IMG/VR virus record: IMGVR_UViG_3300030101_000627
Coordinates: 1 to 34,340 of that record
Direction: 5' to 3' (one strand)
Length of the DNA: 34,340 nucleotides
Source: a virus
Shown here: positions 16,900 to 22,846 of the stretch, one piece after another
Layout: every line of letters starts with the position of its first letter
Numbering within the stretch: position 1 is the stretch's first letter
Translations under genes and position numbers: made by a program
Notes under the pieces: generated by a model
Told to the model about the DNA's origin: nothing
The model's database searches: none
The model's input: the letters and a program-made list of their open reading frames with translations, nothing else

Positions 16900-17868
16900 G
16901 TGGCTTATATAGGTCGACCAAGTATAGTAGGAAATTTTGTTAAGCTAGACAGCATAACTGCAGTTAATGGTCAAGCAGCTTACACTATGCAAAATAGTAG
17001 TGTAAACTTCACAGACTATTCTACTGTCAATCAGTTTTTAGTTTCACTTAATGGAACTATACAATCTCCGGGTAGCTCTTTTACAGTAAGTGGTTCTACA
17101 CTTACATTCGCATCTAACCTATCTACAGGAGATGTTATAGATTTCATAATTGTATTTGGTAATTCCTTATCTGCTGGAGTTCCGACAGATGCTACAGTTA
17201 CAACTGCTAAAATAGTTGATGCAAATGTAACTACAGCTAAACTTGCTTCAAATTCTGTTACAGCAGCAAAATTAAATAACGATATTATTTCTGGTTCAAC
17301 AGAACTTGCTAGTGAACCAGCAGACACAGACGAATTTTTAGTATCAGATGCTGGTACATTAAAAAGAATTGATTACTCATTAATTAAAGGTGGTGGAATT
17401 ACCAATGCTCAACAATGGAGAATTACAGCAAATATGACTGGAATGGATAATGGAGATCACATAACTAATAATTGGGAAGAAGCAGATACCTATGGATATG
17501 CAAGAATAGGAGATGCAATGTCTAACTCTTCTGGAATATTTACTTTTCCTACAACTGGAATTTGGCTTATTACACACAACGTAACTTTTTTAGATGCAAC
17601 TGAACAAAGTCATTTGTCTTGTATTATAACAACTACTACAGATAACGGCACTTATAACAGCATTTCAATTTCAAAAACATCTTTAAAATTAATTAATAGT
17701 GCAAACACTAATGCTGCTGCCTCTGCACAAACTATTTTTGATGTTACAAATACTTCAACTCATAAAATAAGATTTGCGATTGGTTGTCAAAATAATAACA
17801 TAGAAGTTGTTGGAAGCACTAACGCAAATTATACTAGTGCAACATTTATTCGTTTAGGAGATACATAA
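16900..17868 (+). CDS. Fibre/adhesin with attachment domain, GTG start
   Basis: A 322-residue protein started by GTG at 16900, eight bases after AAGGAG. Residues 15-95 (Q-A-A-Y-T-M-Q, F-L-V-S-L-N-G-T-I-Q-S-P-G-S-S, L-S-T-G-D-V-I-D-F) repeat the attachment domain of the protein at 15055. A short linker with T-T-A-K-I-V-D-A-N-V and T-A-A-K-L-N-N-D repeats follows. The C-terminal 150 residues form another jelly-roll-like tip (G-I-F-T-F-P-T-T-G-I-W-L-I-T-H-N). Tip sequences differ between copies while the attachment parts stay alike, as expected if the receptor target is swapped. Confidence 0.63.
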   Translation: MAYIGRPSIVGNFVKLDSITAVNGQAAYTMQNSSVNFTDYSTVNQFLVSLNGTIQSPGSSFTVSGSTLTFASNLSTGDVIDFIIVFGNSLSAGVPTDATVTTAKIVDANVTTAKLASNSVTAAKLNNDIISGSTELASEPADTDEFLVSDAGTLKRIDYSLIKGGGITNAQQWRITANMTGMDNGDHITNNWEEADTYGYARIGDAMSNSSGIFTFPTTGIWLITHNVTFLDATEQSHLSCIITTTTDNGTYNSISISKTSLKLINSANTNAAASAQTIFDVTNTSTHKIRFAIGCQNNNIEVVGSTNANYTSATFIRLGDT

Positions 17869-17869
17869 A

Positions 17870-18178
17870 ATGGACAAAGATTATTTACAAGAAGCATTAT
17901 CAACTTTTAATGGTGGTAATTGGTATGGTTGGAAAAAAAAAAATGATAATGGAGATAAAATTCCAAGCGAAGATCGTATGCAATATAAATATATTAAAAT
18001 TATTAAAGAAGGTGCTACTATGCCAAGTGAAGCAGATGTAAATGCAAAGATAAAAGAATTAAAAGATGCTGATGTATCTGCTGCAACATTAAATGAAAAT
18101 AAAAAAACATCTGGCAAACAAAAATTAAAAGACTTGGGATTAGATGATGACGAAATCCAAGCATTGATGGGAGCATAA
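17870..18178 (+). CDS. Small fibre-associated protein 2
   Basis: A 102-residue Lys/Asp-rich helical protein directly after the GTG-started adhesin. It contains W-Y-G-W-K-K-K, a central E-A-D-V-N-A-K-I-K-E-L and a closing K-L-K-D-L-G-L-D-D-D-E-I-Q-A-L-M helix. The last segment resembles the A-K-L...G-L-t-x-D-E pattern of the proteins at 16560 and 18711. I infer a helper or cap for the neighbouring fibre. Confidence 0.5.
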   Translation: MDKDYLQEALSTFNGGNWYGWKKKNDNGDKIPSEDRMQYKYIKIIKEGATMPSEADVNAKIKELKDADVSAATLNENKKTSGKQKLKDLGLDDDEIQALMGA

Positions 18179-18179
18179 C

Positions 18180-18707
18180 ATGGCAATAATTAAACCAAAC
18201 AATAATACAATATCTGCGATAACAGCTCTACCAACAGCTATTACTACTGGTAAGGTTCTTCAAATTCAATCTACTAATAAAACTGATACATCATCTTTTA
18301 GTATTGGCGACACAAACTTTACAGATGTACCCGGTTTAAGTGTAGCAATAACACCATCTGCTACATCTAGCAAAATTTTTGTAATAGCAACTGTAATTTG
18401 TGCTATGAACAATAATACTTATGGAAGTATGATTGGACCTAGACTTCAAAGAGGTTCAACTGCTATTGGTCAAGGTGGTAATAGTATAACTGCTGCAACA
18501 GTTCTTGGAGAAAATGAAAGTTCAGTTTATGCTAGATTTACAGCACCTTTACAAGTTTTAGATAGTCCATCATCAACCTCTGAACTAACATATAAAGTAA
18601 CAGCAAAAAATTATCTTGGTGGAACTGAAACTTGTATCATTAATGGTACAAAAAACGGAGCAGCATCAGGCTCATCAAATATAACAGTATTCGAAATAGC
18701 GGGATAA
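18180..18707 (+). CDS. Fibre/adhesin-like beta protein
   Basis: A 175-residue beta-rich protein: V-L-Q-I-Q-S-T-N-K-T-D, D-V-P-G-L-S-V-A-I-T-P-S-A-T-S-S-K-I, and a closing N-I-T-V-F-E-I-A-G. This architecture is frequent in marine phage virion proteins near tail fibres and is probably another jelly-roll tip. It has no attachment domain of the type found at 15055 and 16900. It is followed by another small acidic protein. Confidence 0.6.
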   Translation: MAIIKPNNNTISAITALPTAITTGKVLQIQSTNKTDTSSFSIGDTNFTDVPGLSVAITPSATSSKIFVIATVICAMNNNTYGSMIGPRLQRGSTAIGQGGNSITAATVLGENESSVYARFTAPLQVLDSPSSTSELTYKVTAKNYLGGTETCIINGTKNGAASGSSNITVFEIAG

Positions 18708-18710
18708 ATT

Positions 18711-18989
18711 ATGAAATATGTACTTACAGCAATATTAAAAATAAATCCAAAAGCAGAAGTTTCTGTAAATGAAAATGATATTAATCAAATAACTTGGCAC
18801 AATGCAACAAAACCTATTCCTAAAGTTGACATAGAAGCTAAAATGGCAGAGTTACCTACTGAAGAAGAAGAAAGAGCTGCAAAAGAGAAAGAAAGAATTG
18901 CTAACGAAAATTTAAAAGCTAGTGCTAAAGCTAAATTAATAGCTGGTGAACCGCTTACTGAAGAAGAAGCTAACACAATAGTGTTATAA
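18711..18989 (+). CDS. Small fibre-associated protein 3
   Basis: A 92-residue protein with a short beta start (K-Y-V-L-T-A-I-L-K-I) and a long charged helix (E-E-E-E-R-A-A-K-E-K-E-R-I-A-N-E-N-L). It closes with A-K-L-I-A-G-E-P-L-T-E-E-E-A, a pattern I associate with short tail-fibre partner proteins. It is the third small acidic gene placed directly after an adhesin gene. The stop overlaps the start of the next gene (TAATG). Confidence 0.55.
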   Translation: MKYVLTAILKINPKAEVSVNENDINQITWHNATKPIPKVDIEAKMAELPTEEEERAAKEKERIANENLKASAKAKLIAGEPLTEEEANTIVL

Positions 18990-19222
18990 TGAAATATTTA
19001 TTGATACTGTATATGTGCAGCATGACTACAGGTGAATGTCCTTCAAGCACAGTATCAGGTTATCAATTTACATCACACTTTGATTGCGTCAATGCAGGTT
19101 ATGCAATAGCACAAAAAACTTACAAAAATTTATCTGAATTAGAAGAGTGGGATATAAACCACATTAATGAAAATAAAATAGTAGTTAGATTTGAATGTAA
19201 GGAATTAAAAGTAGATGCCTAG
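18989..19222 (+). CDS. Small exported or membrane-anchored cysteine protein
   Basis: A 77-residue protein beginning with a hydrophobic segment (K-Y-L-L-I-L-Y-M-C-S-M) that could be a short signal or anchor. Four cysteines (C9, C17, and two further on in F-D-C-V-N-A and F-E-C-K) could form disulphides in the periplasm. A similar arrangement appears in the small protein at 21382. I do not recognise a family. It stands at the border of the fibre and lysis blocks. Confidence 0.5.
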   Translation: MKYLLILYMCSMTTGECPSSTVSGYQFTSHFDCVNAGYAIAQKTYKNLSELEEWDINHINENKIVVRFECKELKVDA

Positions 19223-19454
19223 AAAAAAGAAAACTGAAGAATTAGTACAAGCATCGTTAGGTCATAGAATATCTAAACACGAAGCTATCTGTGCAGAGAG
19301 AATGAAAACATTATTTAAAGCAATAGATGAGATGCGATTAGATATAAAAGAACTAAGAAAAGATATGAATAAAGGAAAGGGAGCTGTCAACTTATTAATA
19401 TTTTTAGCAGGGTTAGTTGCAGCTATAGTAGGTTTTTTTAAATGGAATGGTTAG
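19215..19454 (+). CDS. Small XhlA-like coiled-coil membrane protein
   Basis: A 79-residue protein: a basic start (P-R-K-K-K-T-E-E), a helix with I-S-K-H-E-A-I-C-A-E-R-M-K, a coil (D-E-M-R-L-D-I-K-E-L-R-K-D-M) and one C-terminal membrane helix (N-L-L-I-F-L-A-G-L-V-A-A-I-V-G-F-F). This order resembles XhlA/haemolysin-like small proteins that act with endolysins. The neighbouring peptidase fits a lysis role, but the similarity is by layout only. Confidence 0.55.
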   Translation: MPRKKKTEELVQASLGHRISKHEAICAERMKTLFKAIDEMRLDIKELRKDMNKGKGAVNLLIFLAGLVAAIVGFFKWNG

Positions 19455-19752
19455 ACGAAAGAAAGCAGTTACTGGACTTATTAATGAACTTGCGGCACAA
19501 CTTGACTTTGCCAAAGACCCAAACATACTTGTATTTACACCCCTTGGAGGACTAGGACCAATAGATATTGTTACTTTAAATATGACAACAGGTGAGTATA
19601 CTGCTTATGATGTTAAGACAAAAAATTTTAGAAAAAAAGATTATGTGCCTAGCGATGGATACAAGAGAAACACTAAAGGTTCTCTCATTAATAGACAAGC
19701 AACTATTGAACAAAAGAAACTAAAGGTAAAAATTATTTATGCAACTATCTAA
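19447..19752 (+). CDS. Small PD-(D/E)XK-like nuclease candidate
   Basis: A 101-residue protein with the signature of a small PD-(D/E)XK fold: L-D-F-A-K-D-P-N-I-L-V-F-T-P, then G-P-I-D-I-V-T-L-N and, after a turn, A-Y-D-V-K-T-K-N. The candidate metal ligands are the Asp of P-I-D and the Asp and Lys of D-V-K, with Asp replacing the usual Glu. Similar stand-alone proteins are common in marine phages. Its location just before the endolysin is odd for a DNA enzyme. Activity and substrate are unknown. Confidence 0.55.
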   Translation: MVRRKKAVTGLINELAAQLDFAKDPNILVFTPLGGLGPIDIVTLNMTTGEYTAYDVKTKNFRKKDYVPSDGYKRNTKGSLINRQATIEQKKLKVKIIYATI

Positions 19753-20224
19753 ACATTTTAAACTAGAAGAATTTACAAAGTCAATGACCGCAACTCGTAA
19801 AGGTATAGACAATACACCGGGAGCTGGTGATATTAAGAACCTTGAAAATGTGTGCTATGAAATACTAGAACCAGTACGAGCTAAGTTTGACAAGCCAGTA
19901 ACTATAACCTCTGGCTATAGATCAGAAGAATTATGCGAAGCAATCGGCTCAAAGAAAACTTCGCAACATGCCAAAGGTCAAGCGGTAGACCTTGAGATAG
20001 GAGGAGTTCCTAACATACAAGTAGCCTATTGGTTACAAAACAATGTAGACTTTGACCAACTGATCCTTGAGTTCTACAATCCTGACGACCCCGCAGGTGG
20101 TTGGGTTCATGTTAGTTACAATGAAAAAGGATCTAACAGAAAACAAGTCTTAACTTATGATGGTAAAAAGTTTGAAAATGGCTTGCCAGATATGAAGTGG
20201 AAAGATGGAAAGGTAACAGGATAA
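19739..20224 (+). CDS. Endolysin, M15-type peptidase
   Basis: A 161-residue protein of the peptidase M15 group, which cleaves peptide cross-links of murein. The motifs are clear: I-T-S-G-Y-R-S (56-62), S-Q-H-A-K-G-Q-A-V-D (75-84) and G-W-V-H-V-S (121-126). H77, D84 and H124 are the expected zinc ligands. The N-terminus (L-S-K-H-F-K-L-E-E-F-T-K-S) is the usual start of these single-domain enzymes. It has no signal peptide, so it needs a holin; the next gene supplies one. Since the gp16-like proteins lack a transglycosylase, this is the only murein enzyme I see. Confidence 0.88.
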   Translation: MQLSKHFKLEEFTKSMTATRKGIDNTPGAGDIKNLENVCYEILEPVRAKFDKPVTITSGYRSEELCEAIGSKKTSQHAKGQAVDLEIGGVPNIQVAYWLQNNVDFDQLILEFYNPDDPAGGWVHVSYNEKGSNRKQVLTYDGKKFENGLPDMKWKDGKVTG

Positions 20225-20607
20225 TGTGGTTTAGTGCTTTAAAACTAGGATTGAACGCTGCTAGTCATATATATAAAAAGCGTCAAGAAACAAAAATGGC
20301 AATGGCTGATGCACAACATATGCACGCAGCTAAGATGGCTAAAGGAGAAACAGAATATCAAGGTAAATTATTAGAGGCAAGACAATCAGATTGGAAAGAC
20401 GAGTTTGTTTTGGTCGTATTAACGCTGCCGATATTAGTGATCGCTTATGGAGTTTTTTCAGATGATCCAACTGCATCTTCTAAAATAAAAGAGTTCTTTG
20501 AACAATTCCAACAACTGCCAAGCTGGTTTACTAATTTATGGATTTTAGTTGTGGCAAGTATTTATGGTATAAAAGGTACACAAATATTTAGAAATGGTAA
20601 AAAATAA
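20224..20607 (+). CDS. Putative holin
   Basis: A 127-residue protein starting at the ATG that overlaps the endolysin stop (TAATG). An upstream in-frame codon at 20197 lies inside the endolysin gene and is less likely. After a basic amphipathic part (K-K-R-Q-E-T-K-M-A-M-A-D-A) come two clear membrane helices: F-V-L-V-V-L-T-L-P-I-L-V-I-A-Y-G-V-F and L-W-I-L-V-V-A-S-I-Y-G. A Trp/Phe-rich amphipathic segment lies between them. The layout resembles the three-helix holin group known from gene transfer agents and marine phages. It would release the endolysin to the murein. Confidence 0.7.
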   Translation: MWFSALKLGLNAASHIYKKRQETKMAMADAQHMHAAKMAKGETEYQGKLLEARQSDWKDEFVLVVLTLPILVIAYGVFSDDPTASSKIKEFFEQFQQLPSWFTNLWILVVASIYGIKGTQIFRNGKK

Positions 20608-20719
20608 TTTTGTACAACAGTATAGAAAAAAAGTAACACACTTATCACAACAAGGATATGGCAAAAAAAAAGTTCAATCTCGAAAAGCTAGAACACGAAA
20701 GAATACCAAAAAAAACTAG
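20594..20719 (+). CDS. Possible tiny basic protein overlapping holin end
   Basis: A 41-residue open frame (M-V-K-N-N-F-V-Q-Q-Y-R-K-K ...) starting inside the holin C-terminus and overlapping the next small gene in another frame. A helical start is followed by a very basic end (K-K-K-V-Q-S-R-K-A-R-T-R-K). It has no good ribosome site and could be chance, since the overlapping basic gene at 20658 would itself produce Lys/Arg-rich shadows. Confidence 0.25.
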   Translation: MVKNNFVQQYRKKVTHLSQQGYGKKKVQSRKARTRKNTKKN

Positions 20720-20801
20720 CATAGGTCGTAGACCTAAAATGAGCAGTATGAACAAGCATAAGAAGCGTTCATTTAAGGCTTACAATTCACAAGGAAAATG
20801 A
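20658..20801 (+). CDS. Tiny basic phage protein
   Basis: A 47-residue protein, too short for most callers. The core P-K-K-T-S-I-G-R-R-P-K-M-S-S-M-N-K-H-K-K continues to a Y-N-S-Q-G-K end. This pattern (T-S-I-G-R, N-K-H-K-K-R, then a Gly-rich end) recurs in small proteins of marine podoviruses as I remember them. AAGGAT precedes the start. The function is unknown; its charge suggests nucleic acid binding. Confidence 0.6.
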   Translation: MAKKKFNLEKLEHERIPKKTSIGRRPKMSSMNKHKKRSFKAYNSQGK

Positions 20802-20826
20802 TATATCAGAGCTTGGAGGTTATGTT

Positions 20827-20925
20827 ATGGAAAATATTATTGATAAGATAAAACATTACTGGACCGATCATAAAGTGGTTGTTTGTATTGTTGTAGCTGC
20901 AATCATAGTTGCGATTATCTGGTAA
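20827..20925 (+). CDS. Tiny single-pass membrane protein
   Basis: A 32-residue protein with a strong GGAGG site seven bases upstream of its ATG. A short charged start (M-E-N-I-I-D-K-I-K-H-Y-W) precedes a membrane helix that ends in Trp at the stop. The TAATG overlap couples it to the next gene, which also begins with a membrane helix. It lies in the lysis region, so a holin regulator or antiholin is possible but unproven. Confidence 0.58.
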   Translation: MENIIDKIKHYWTDHKVVVCIVVAAIIVAIIW

Positions 20926-21269
20926 TGAAAATCAGCGAGAATACAAACATAGGATTACCATTAAGGAATCTTATAGGTTTAGTCGCTGCTATAGTTATGG
21001 GAGCTTGGTTTGCTTTTGGAGTAATCGAAAGACTAAACAAACTTGAAACTGCAGATACATTGTTTCAAGCTGATCTACTTAAAAAAGCAGAACAAGAACC
21101 AAAAAATTTAGAAATGTTTATGCTTATTGAACATCTTGCAGGACAGATTGAAAGCATTGAAAAAGAAATAGAAGCCTCAAGATATAATAAAGTAAACATA
21201 GATCATCTAAAAGAACAAGTAGATGTATTACAAAAACAAATAGATAAATTAAGAAATGGAGGACATTGA
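20925..21269 (+). CDS. Membrane-anchored coiled-coil protein (i-spanin candidate)
   Basis: A 114-residue protein starting at the ATG that overlaps the previous stop; in-frame codons upstream lie in the preceding gene. A single N-terminal membrane helix (L-I-G-L-V-A-A-I-V-M-G-A-W-F-A-F) is followed by a long coiled coil (E-H-L-A-G-Q-I-E-S-I-E-K-E-I to the C-terminus). This is the layout of an inner-membrane spanin, with the coil in the periplasm. Its place after endolysin and holin fits. A lipoprotein partner is not obvious, so the call stays tentative. Confidence 0.5.
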   Translation: MKISENTNIGLPLRNLIGLVAAIVMGAWFAFGVIERLNKLETADTLFQADLLKKAEQEPKNLEMFMLIEHLAGQIESIEKEIEASRYNKVNIDHLKEQVDVLQKQIDKLRNGGH

Positions 21270-21385
21270 TGAGAAATATTTTTTTAGGTTTATTTTTTGC
21301 TAGTTTATTATTGGGTTCTTTTTATTTAGGATATTTATTTTCTATAGATATATTTGAACTATTATGTTTTAGGACAAGTCTATGA
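21269..21385 (+). CDS. Tiny hydrophobic membrane protein
   Basis: A 38-residue protein beginning at TGATG after the spanin candidate and ending with ATGA overlap into the next gene. It is almost wholly hydrophobic (I-F-L-G-L-F-F-A-S-L-L-L-G-S-F-Y-L). The absence of a lipobox cysteine at the usual place argues against an outer-membrane spanin. The tight start-stop overlaps on both sides are the main sign that it is a real gene. Confidence 0.5.
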   Translation: MRNIFLGLFFASLLLGSFYLGYLFSIDIFELLCFRTSL

Positions 21386-21579
21386 TCGAAGTTATAGCTT
21401 TACTTATGTATCTTGGTGATCCACCAGTTTTAAAAGAACATCTACTTATGCCAAATATAAGTGAGTGCTTGGCTAAAAAAAGAGTTGCTACTAGAAATTC
21501 AAATGCAGATTATGCTTGTATGAAAGTAAATGCTGTTGTTAAAGATGGTAAAATAATTAGTATATCAAAGAGTGATTAA
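21382..21579 (+). CDS. Small cysteine-containing, possibly exported protein
   Basis: A 65-residue protein with a hydrophobic start (M-I-E-V-I-A-L-L-M-Y-L-G-D-P-P) and two cysteines (S-E-C-L-A and Y-A-C-M-K) that could pair in the periplasm. The C-terminal part is a short beta hairpin (V-N-A-V-V-K-D-G-K-I-I-S-I). Its general plan recalls the protein at 18989. I do not recognise a family. Overlapping ATGA and TAATG junctions tie it to its neighbours. Confidence 0.52.
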   Translation: MIEVIALLMYLGDPPVLKEHLLMPNISECLAKKRVATRNSNADYACMKVNAVVKDGKIISISKSD

Positions 21580-21860
21580 TGAGAAAAAGAGATAAACAGC
21601 CACCAAAAACTAAAAAGTATTTTAGGTCCACAAAGTCTGGTGCGGGTATGACTAAAGCAGGTGTTGCAAGATACCGAAGAGAAAACCCCGGATCAAAACT
21701 TAAAACTGCTGTAACTAAAAAGAGTGGACTTACAAAAAGAGAAAAAGCAAGAAGAAAATCTTTTTGTGCTAGATCAGCAGGTCAAATGAAACGATTTCCA
21801 AAAGCTGCCAAAGACCCTAACTCAAGACTTAGACAAGCAAGAAGAAGATGGAGATGCTAG
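21579..21860 (+). CDS. DUF6321-like basic phage protein
   Basis: A 93-residue strongly basic protein. The pattern G-A-G-M-T-K-A-G-V-A-R-Y-R-R-E-N-P-G-S-K-L, then K-S-F-C-A-R-S-A-G-Q-M, and a closing R-Q-A-R-R-R-W-R-C is characteristic of a group I know as DUF6321, widespread in cyanophages and other marine phages. The function is not known. Two conserved Cys positions and the Arg/Lys content suggest binding to nucleic acid. Confidence 0.72.
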   Translation: MRKRDKQPPKTKKYFRSTKSGAGMTKAGVARYRRENPGSKLKTAVTKKSGLTKREKARRKSFCARSAGQMKRFPKAAKDPNSRLRQARRRWRC

Positions 21861-22085
21861 TTGAAGCGTAAGACTTGGGTCAAAAGAGAAGTAGTTAGGC
21901 TTTGTGGAATATGTGAAGAGTGTAATAAAGAACTATTGAGTAATGAAGGCGGATGGATTATAACTCATAGTAAGAAATACTTTTGCCACGATGGTCGTGA
22001 TGGAAGTTGTTTTGATAATTATTGTGAACGCAAACTAAAGGAGAAACACAATGTACGGAAAGAAAATGAAAAAGCCTATGGCTAA
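21861..22085 (+). CDS. Small zinc-motif protein, TTG start
   Basis: A 74-residue protein with no in-frame ATG at its beginning; TTG at 21861 directly follows the previous stop, with GGAG about ten bases upstream. C-G-I-C-E-E-C near residue 15, with cysteines in K-Y-F-C-H-D-G, G-S-C-F and N-Y-C-E, forms a likely zinc site of the short-ribbon kind. The last 12 codons overlap the next tiny gene in another frame. The target is unknown. Confidence 0.52.
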   Translation: MKRKTWVKREVVRLCGICEECNKELLSNEGGWIITHSKKYFCHDGRDGSCFDNYCERKLKEKHNVRKENEKAYG

Positions 22086-22140
22086 AAAGAAAGCAAAGAA
22101 AGTTAAAAAAGCTAAGAAAGCAAAAGGGAGAATGTACTGA
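22051..22140 (+). CDS. Tiny lysine-rich peptide
   Basis: A 29-residue peptide behind an excellent AAAGGAG site. More than half of its residues are lysine (M-K-K-P-M-A-K-K-K-A-K-K-V-K-K-A-K-K), and it begins M-Y-G-K-K and ends G-R-M-Y. Such peptides occur in clusters like this in marine phages. Its charge suits DNA or RNA binding, for example neutralising packaged DNA, but this is guesswork. Confidence 0.52.
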   Translation: MYGKKMKKPMAKKKAKKVKKAKKAKGRMY

Positions 22141-22262
22141 TGCCGGGTAAAAAACTTACAAAGAAACAAATGAAGATTGCTAGAGTTGCAGGTAATCCAA
22201 ATAAAATAGATGCTGCAGACTTTAGAAAATTAAAAATGAACAAAAAGAAAAAGAAAAGATAA
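22140..22262 (+). CDS. Tiny basic protein
   Basis: A 40-residue protein beginning in the ATG that overlaps the previous TGA and ending with TAATG into the next gene. L-T-K-K-Q-M-K-I-A-R-V-A-G-N-P, then D-A-A-D-F-R-K-L-K, then a run of lysines. The A-D-F-x-x-L motif recurs in small phage proteins beside DUF6321-like genes, as I remember it. Unknown function. Confidence 0.55.
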   Translation: MPGKKLTKKQMKIARVAGNPNKIDAADFRKLKMNKKKKKR

Positions 22263-22414
22263 TGAAAAAACTAACTGATAGACAAAAGAGTACACTAAAA
22301 AAACATTCAGTACATCATAGTAAAAAACATATGGCTATGATGAGAAAAGAAATGAGAGCTGGTAAATCTTTTACTGCTGCTCATAAGAAAGCACAAAAGA
22401 TGGTCGGAAAATAA
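22262..22414 (+). CDS. Tiny His/Met/Lys-rich protein
   Basis: A 50-residue protein linked by TAATG to its upstream neighbour. The pattern L-T-D-R-Q-K-S-T-L-K-K-H-S-V-H-H-S-K-K-H continues with M-A-M-M-R-K-E-M and G-K-S-F-T-A-A-H-K-K-A. This helix-turn-helix-like amphipathic layout recurs in marine phages. The His cluster might bind metal. Unknown function. Confidence 0.58.
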   Translation: MKKLTDRQKSTLKKHSVHHSKKHMAMMRKEMRAGKSFTAAHKKAQKMVGK

Positions 22415-22415
22415 T

Positions 22416-22598
22416 ATGGCTAAAAAAAAAAACACAGTTAATAAAGCTGGTAATTATACTAAACCGGGTATGAGAAAAAGAATGTTTAAAAGAATATTAG
22501 CATCTAATGTACAAGGAACTGCTGCTGGTAAATGGAGTGCTAGAAAAGCACAACTATTGGCTAAAAGATATAAGGCTGCTGGTGGTGGTTATAGATAA
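22416..22598 (+). CDS. Small basic phage protein with GYR end
   Basis: A 60-residue protein: K-A-G-N-Y-T-K-P-G-M-R-K-R-M-F-K-R-I, then G-K-W-S-A-R-K-A-Q-L-L-A-K-R-Y-K and a G-G-G-Y-R end. I recognise this as a recurring small protein of marine phages, usually next to a DUF5872-like gene as here. Its function is unknown. It begins one base after the previous stop and overlaps the next start. Confidence 0.65.
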   Translation: MAKKKNTVNKAGNYTKPGMRKRMFKRILASNVQGTAAGKWSARKAQLLAKRYKAAGGGYR

Positions 22599-22846
22599 TG
22601 GCTTTATCAAAAACTCAAAGAAGTTTAAGAGCTTGGAGTAGACAGAAGTGGCGTACAAAATCTGGAAAAAAATCGAGCATTACTGGCGAAAGATATTTGC
22701 CTTCTGCTGCAATAAAAAGTTTGAGTGCTGCGGAGTATGCAGCAACAACAAGGGAGAAAAGAAAAGCTAAAAGAAAAGGCAAACAATTTAGCAAACAACC
22801 TAAAAGTATTGCAGCAAAGGTAAGAAGATTTAGACAGTTTAGTTAA
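22598..22846 (+). CDS. DUF5872-like basic protein
   Basis: An 82-residue protein with W-S-R-Q-K-W-R-T-K-S-G-K, then T-G-E-R-Y-L-P-S-A-A-I-K-S-L, A-E-Y-A-A-T-T-R-E-K-R-K-A, and Q-F-S-K-Q-P-K-S-I-A-A-K. This matches a group I know as DUF5872, found in phages, algae viruses and bacteria; the name is from memory. It is the last plus-strand gene of the late region and overlaps by eight bases the tail of the convergent DnaA-like gene. Confidence 0.68.
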   Translation: MALSKTQRSLRAWSRQKWRTKSGKKSSITGERYLPSAAIKSLSAAEYAATTREKRKAKRKGKQFSKQPKSIAAKVRRFRQFS

